Shown in pieces: positions 5,353-5,445 of a stretch of DNA of 5,445 nt (position 1 is the stretch's first letter; each line of letters begins with the position of its first letter). The stretch comes from an uncultured Marmoricola sp. (GTDB lineage: Bacteria > Actinomycetota > Actinomycetes > Propionibacteriales > Nocardioidaceae). Position numbers and translations under genes: made by a program. The DNA is taken from the NCBI GenBank assembly GCA_937868455.1, contig CALMMO010000113.1:1-5445 (forward strand). Reading direction: 5' to 3'. Under the pieces are notes generated by a model. That model did not search any database. It was not told where the DNA came from and was given only the letters and a program-made list of their open reading frames with translations.

Positions 5353-5387
5353 ACCCGATACCCGTCCGGACGGTCGTGGTGTCGGGT
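5353..5387 (+). terminator. Strong hairpin containing a perfect 12-base palindrome
   Basis: ACCCGATACC (5353-5362) pairs with GGTGTCGGGT (5378-5387) with a single wobble. Inside the loop, CCGTCCGGACGG (5362-5373) is a perfect 12-base palindrome, sharing one base with the outer arm. TTTC follows on the plus strand, so it could stop rightward transcription from the membrane-protein gene; such structures are also common just inside insertion-sequence ends. Confidence 0.5.
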
Positions 5388-5396
5388 TTCGCGCTT

Positions 5397-5445
5397 CTAA
5401 AGGTCGATGACTGTTGTCAGACCAGCAATAAGTTCTCGCTCGACG
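5397..5445 (-). CDS. Possible 3' end of a leftward gene entering from the right edge
   Basis: On the minus strand one frame is open from the window edge for 15 codons to a TAG (+ 5397-5399), reading VERELIAGLTTVIDL. This would place a stop about 66 bases inside the putative insertion-sequence edge, a normal distance for a transposase gene end, and upstream of the hairpin at 5353-5387. The peptide is too short to assign and does not show a typical IS3 transposase C-terminus. A competing plus-strand reading starts at an ATG at 5407. Low confidence. Confidence 0.2.
   Translation of the reverse strand, partial: VERELIAGLTTVIDL

Larger units (their letters stand above)
5331..5445. mobile_element. 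Putative end of an insertion sequence, IS3-family-like, running out of the window
   Basis: GGTACTGCCCCCTGAG followed by AAGTGGAC (5331-5354) resembles the terminal inverted repeats of many IS3-family elements, of the form TGnACTGCCCC...AAGTGGAC. The usual terminal TG is GG here, so the exact edge is uncertain and the end may be degenerate. If read correctly, the element extends rightward past 5445, with the hairpin at 5353-5387 just inside its edge. No transposase domain is visible in the 91 remaining bases and the target duplication cannot be tested, so this is pattern recognition, not proof. Confidence 0.4.

Noticed and set aside
5407..5445. Plus-strand ATG frame of 13 codons open to the window edge, with AAAGG at 5399-5403
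   Set aside because: Only 13 residues are visible, the ribosome binding site is only three bases from the ATG, and the peptide does not resemble an IS3 OrfA start.

Overview
The window carries a compact arsenic-detoxification locus from what looks like an actinobacterium (Actinomycetota, possibly Propionibacteriales). This is an inference. It rests on moderately high GC with GTG as well as ATG starts, an ArsR with the Cys-Cys plus Cys-x-Cys pattern of the Corynebacterium glutamicum regulator, an actinobacterial-looking ArsM, and a Pro/Ala-linked multi-spanning membrane protein of a type common in that phylum. No rRNA, tRNA or CRISPR array is visible.

Left part (1-1346, + strand): the 3' end of one secreted/lipoprotein-like beta-propeller gene, then a complete second copy of the same family (324-1346). 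Their C-termini align closely, so this is a tandem duplication. No known function is recognised.

Centre (1347-4118): the ars locus. arsR (+, 3774-4118) is divergent from a leftward operon arsM-acr3-arsC (-). arsM and acr3 overlap by 4 bases and acr3 and arsC are 2 bases apart. The 79-base arsR/arsM gap holds an imperfect TTGATA/TGTCAA palindrome that overlaps a TTGACA -35 box for the operon, which suggests ArsR repression relieved by As(III). ArsC reduces arsenate to arsenite, Acr3 exports arsenite, and ArsM methylates it with S-adenosylmethionine. A perfect 10-bp inverted repeat lies between the converging ends of arsC and the lipoprotein gene, with the arsC stop codon reaching into its loop.

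Right part (4119-5445): a 184-base gap with small hairpins, a membrane protein of unknown function (4303-5262) that appears to be two homologous four-helix halves joined by a Pro/Ala-rich linker, and a terminal segment from about 5331. That segment starts with a sequence resembling an IS3-family terminal repeat, followed by a strong hairpin, and probably continues as an insertion sequence beyond the window.

No clearly unprecedented system is visible. The most useful leads are the tandem propeller paralogues, the internally duplicated membrane protein, the ArsR sensor/operator arrangement and the putative insertion-sequence edge beside the ars locus.
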